Assembly: GCA_023485715.1 (NCBI GenBank)
Contig: JAMCZG010000031.1
Location: 1-16,128 of the forward strand
Length of the DNA: 16,128 nt
Direction of reading: 5' to 3'
Source: Patescibacteria group bacterium
Lineage (GTDB): Bacteria; Patescibacteriota; Microgenomatia; Levybacterales; UBA12049
Positions within the stretch are counted from its first letter, which is position 1. Every line of letters starts with the position of its first letter. This document shows positions 14,034 through 16,128 of this stretch, in pieces. The position numbers and the translations under genes were made by a program. Under the pieces are notes generated by a model, which saw only the letters and a program-made list of their open reading frames with translations, made no database searches and was not told where the DNA came from.

Positions 14034-14606
14034 TTAGGAAAGCAAACCTTCCTCGTCTCCGATAAGCATAACTCGCGAACCGGAAAGTATTGTGGCGATA
14101 AAAGGGTCGTGTTTTTTCTTCCGGAAATCAAATTCTTCCTCCGACATCGCCGTATAATTAATTTCTGTATTAAGTCTTTTTTCTTCGTTTCTGACCAGAA
14201 GGGAAAGTTCGGGCAATACAACTGTCCCGACTACGAGAAGATCGACGTTTTCCGGTTTTTTGATTCCTCTTACAAATCTTCCAGAAAACATTACATATTT
14301 TAATTTTCCAAGTTTTGCCCGGTTTTTTAAAATTTCTGACCCGAGTCCCACGCTTTTCATCCCTAACTGTAAAAGGTCGTAATAAAATGGATAATTTTTT
14401 GACAAAGAATAGTAGAGCCTGTTTGCACGCTGTTCTTTAACCAGAATCCCCTTTTTTTCCAAAAAAGAGAGCTCCCGTCTTACGGCATTTATTTCGTCTT
14501 CCGTCCTTCTCACGAGTTCTCTTACGTGATACATTTCGGAAGGCAGTGCCAAAAAAACGTTAAGCAGTTTAATTCTCGATTTTGAAGTAATTAAATCAGA
14601 ATACAT
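14034..14606 (-). CDS. Winged-helix protein with degenerate nucleotidyltransferase domain
   Basis: The 190-residue product begins with a winged helix-turn-helix (about 1-67: SRIKLLNVFLA, then VRELVRRTEDEINAVRRELS, then a KKGILVKEQRANRLYYSL wing). A domain resembling a minimal nucleotidyltransferase (about 100-190) follows, with SGRFVRG (108-114) where GSxARG is expected and ENVDLLVVG (119-127) where SDxDLLVVG is expected. The first metal-binding Asp is therefore Asn (N120) while D122 remains, so catalysis is doubtful. Fusions of this type occur in archaea and CPR and are annotated as transcriptional regulators. It lies 15 nt after the DUF3048 gene and 5 nt before secD, so it is co-transcribed with the Sec genes. 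A weak SD (AGGGCAG) precedes the ATG. DNA binding and operon control are inference. Confidence 0.72.
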   Translation of the reverse strand: MYSDLITSKSRIKLLNVFLALPSEMYHVRELVRRTEDEINAVRRELSFLEKKGILVKEQRANRLYYSLSKNYPFYYDLLQLGMKSVGLGSEILKNRAKLGKLKYVMFSGRFVRGIKKPENVDLLVVGTVVLPELSLLVRNEEKRLNTEINYTAMSEEEFDFRKKKHDPFIATILSGSRVMLIGDEEGLLS

Positions 14607-14621
14607 AAGCTCTGCCCTAAA

Positions 14622-15797
14622 TCATTTTACCGTGATTGTTCCGTCTGTGGGCAGAATTTGAAACCAAATATTTCCTCGATTAAACTTTATGGGCGAACCG
14701 TCGCTTTTATACAACAACGTCCTGCCTGTTCTTTTATCTTTCTTCCATGTGCCTTTTATTTGTTTTCCGTCCATAAATATCGAGGCTTTACCAGAAGACC
14801 CATTCAGGTCGTATAATAAATGTATATTATTTTCGTATCCGTCCAGGGCGTTTTCTTCTTGCACAAACATAATCACAATATTTTTTGCCGTAAGCTGTTT
14901 ATTAGTATCTTTGTCTAAATGTGCAACGCCGGCATTATTTCTTTTATAAAGATTCGTTGCCGGATCATAGAACCAATCGACTTTGTAGTCTGGTTTTTCC
15001 CAGAAATCTACCGAAATCAACTGACTCGCTGGACGATCCGAGCTTTTATCATCGTCTTTAAATGAATACTTTACGAATTTTCCATCCCAAGAATTATCAT
15101 CTTTGTCAACATTTGTCAACTCTCTTTCTTTAGCCGCAAAATCCCAAAGCTTACTAGTAGTGGAATACATCGTATGTTCTGTCGCCACTGGATGGCCGAG
15201 TCTATCTTCATATCTACAAAAAACGGGACAACCGATCGAGAACTGATTTAAATCGTTATATCCTCCCCAGCCGTATTCTTCGATTTGAGAAAGTGCGTCT
15301 GCGGGACCCGGTGCGTTTGCCCCTCCCACATGCGCGTATAAAGGAAAACTTCCGTATTCGGACACAAAATCCATAAAGTAGGTCCTTGCCGATCTAACAG
15401 GACCGACCATTCCGGCGTCCTGACAATAATACATCGCCAAGAAACGCGTAATGCCCCCTTCTGCGACAGCTTCGTAGATAACATCGGCAAAAGAAAGACC
15501 GGACTGAGGCCTCGACTCCTCGTGGTTTTCGATCATAATGCCTAAAGGTCCGTGTTTTTCCCACCATTCCCTCTGCTCCTTTGAATACAACGCGCCGTTT
15601 AAAGGACAACTTTCTGTTTTCGCCTGAGTTTCGTCAAAAACTATTCGACCATCGGTAGATACATTTTTTTGAACAGGAGAACTAATCTTTTCTTTTTCTA
15701 CGAGCGCGCTTTTCGAAAATAAAGCATATGAAATAATCGAAGAGCCTAAATAAACAGCTAGGGTTAGAAGAATAATCCAAATTTTTCTTTTATCCAT
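14622..15797 (-). CDS. DUF3048 (YerB-like) anchored extracytoplasmic protein
   Basis: DUF3048 family member, named after Bacillus YerB, of unknown biochemical function. The 391 residues have a basic N-terminus and one hydrophobic segment (about 7-27). No lipobox cysteine follows, so it is probably a signal-anchored rather than a lipid-anchored protein. Hallmarks: MIENHEESRPQSGL (88-101), EGGITRF (113-119), GPVRSAR (132-138) and YAHVGGA (154-160), then a C-terminal beta domain (about 275-391). Several cysteines in the external domain (C64, C125 and others) could form disulphides. The gap to the upstream DUF4446 gene is 7 nt and no SD is obvious. It ends in TGA, which supports the standard code. 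Co-directional with secDF, of which it is a likely substrate. Confidence 0.85.
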   Translation of the reverse strand: MDKRKIWIILLTLAVYLGSSIISYALFSKSALVEKEKISSPVQKNVSTDGRIVFDETQAKTESCPLNGALYSKEQREWWEKHGPLGIMIENHEESRPQSGLSFADVIYEAVAEGGITRFLAMYYCQDAGMVGPVRSARTYFMDFVSEYGSFPLYAHVGGANAPGPADALSQIEEYGWGGYNDLNQFSIGCPVFCRYEDRLGHPVATEHTMYSTTSKLWDFAAKERELTNVDKDDNSWDGKFVKYSFKDDDKSSDRPASQLISVDFWEKPDYKVDWFYDPATNLYKRNNAGVAHLDKDTNKQLTAKNIVIMFVQEENALDGYENNIHLLYDLNGSSGKASIFMDGKQIKGTWKKDKRTGRTLLYKSDGSPIKFNRGNIWFQILPTDGTITVK

Positions 15798-15804
15798 ATT
15801 ATTT

Positions 15805-16128
15805 TTATTTGTTTACTTTCGCTTCTTTTATCGCGCCTTTTTCCTCGTCCGATAAATCGTGCTCCAATCCTTTTCCCAAAACAATTCTTTTTGCGTACCA
15901 ACGCATTCCGGTTCTGGAATACAGACTCGAAATAACTATGCCCGTATCGTTGTTGTCAAGAAGCGCTAAAACAAAACTTTGGTCTCCCCCCGTATCCTTA
16001 AACGGATTAAATCTTACTAACCCGATTTTTTGAATATGGAAAAGACCGTCGTTATCTATTTTATCACATCGCGCGGCTAAATTGTCGATATCTTTTTTCG
16101 CCAGGCCAATATTCACCGACCACAGATA
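15805..16128 (-). CDS. DUF4446 family protein, 5' end beyond window
   Basis: The frame stays open to the last base of the window, so 107 residues of a longer protein are seen. The visible part carries the family core: IQKIGLVRFNPFKDTGGDQS, ALLDNNDTGIVISSLYSRTG, WYAKRIVLGKG, and the terminal LSDEEKGAIKEA. DUF4446 proteins generally have an N-terminal membrane segment and a coiled coil before this core; those would lie outside the window (the visible LAKKDIDNLAARCDKID is the end of the coiled region). A GTG at 16116 is a possible start but would cut the family's N-terminus, so I treat the gene as partial. It is the most upstream visible member of the Sec operon run. Function unknown. Confidence 0.82.
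   Translation of the reverse strand, partial: YLWSVNIGLAKKDIDNLAARCDKIDNDGLFHIQKIGLVRFNPFKDTGGDQSFVLALLDNNDTGIVISSLYSRTGMRWYAKRIVLGKGLEHDLSDEEKGAIKEAKVNK

Noticed and set aside
1..16128. Recoded TGA (Gly) as in Gracilibacteria/Absconditabacteria
   Set aside because: The DUF3048 gene and the 51-aa gene end in TGA, and no identified gene contains an in-frame TGA.

Overview
The window reads as a gene-dense, AT-rich (roughly 37% G+C, estimated from sampled lines) bacterial chromosome segment, most likely from the Candidate Phyla Radiation (Patescibacteria), perhaps Microgenomates. This placement is inference. It rests on a GAD-less archaeal-like aspartyl-tRNA synthetase, the DUF4446, DUF3048 and DUF2079 envelope families, very compact packing, and a mix of leaderless and Shine-Dalgarno (SD) starts. 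TGA is used as a stop (the 51-aa gene and the DUF3048 gene), so the code is the standard one, not the TGA-Gly code of Gracilibacteria. No tRNA, rRNA, CRISPR array, insertion sequence or phage gene is visible.

Layout: 1-234 is the 3' end of a + strand gene running into a convergent aspS-dacA unit (2522 down to 209). Divergent from aspS is a + unit with a strong promoter (2567-2595), a structured leader ending in an intrinsic terminator (2602-2720), and two small unknown genes (2732-3123). recJ (4784 to 3120, minus) and the CCA-adding enzyme gene (4822-6183, plus) share a 37-bp gap with a symmetric, overlapping extended -10 promoter. An unknown 107-aa gene (6503 to 6180, minus) faces away from an ABC-2 exporter pair (6595-8311, plus). 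A DUF2079 membrane protein (9729 to 8308, minus) is divergent from metK-yqeY (9820-11419, plus). The right third is one minus-strand run: DUF4446, DUF3048, a winged-helix/degenerate nucleotidyltransferase protein, secD, secF and csaA (16128 down to 11416).

Functional themes: translation and tRNA maturation (aspS, cca, yqeY), envelope and protein export (dacA, secD, secF, csaA, DUF3048, DUF4446, DUF2079, ABC-2 exporter), recombination and repair (recJ) and SAM synthesis (metK). The secDF-csaA block is a coherent export operon with a putative regulator directly upstream of secD.

Most novel-looking elements: (1) the leader at 2602-2720, whose possible stems form two mutually exclusive states, as in a riboswitch or attenuator, ahead of two unknown small genes; (2) the symmetric recJ/cca promoter; (3) strong excess of the palindrome CGATCG (19 copies by eye), densest in secD/secF; (4) four of five convergent gene pairs overlapping by exactly the 4 nt of interlocked stop codons. 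The longest stretch without a gene is 2523-2731 (209 nt).
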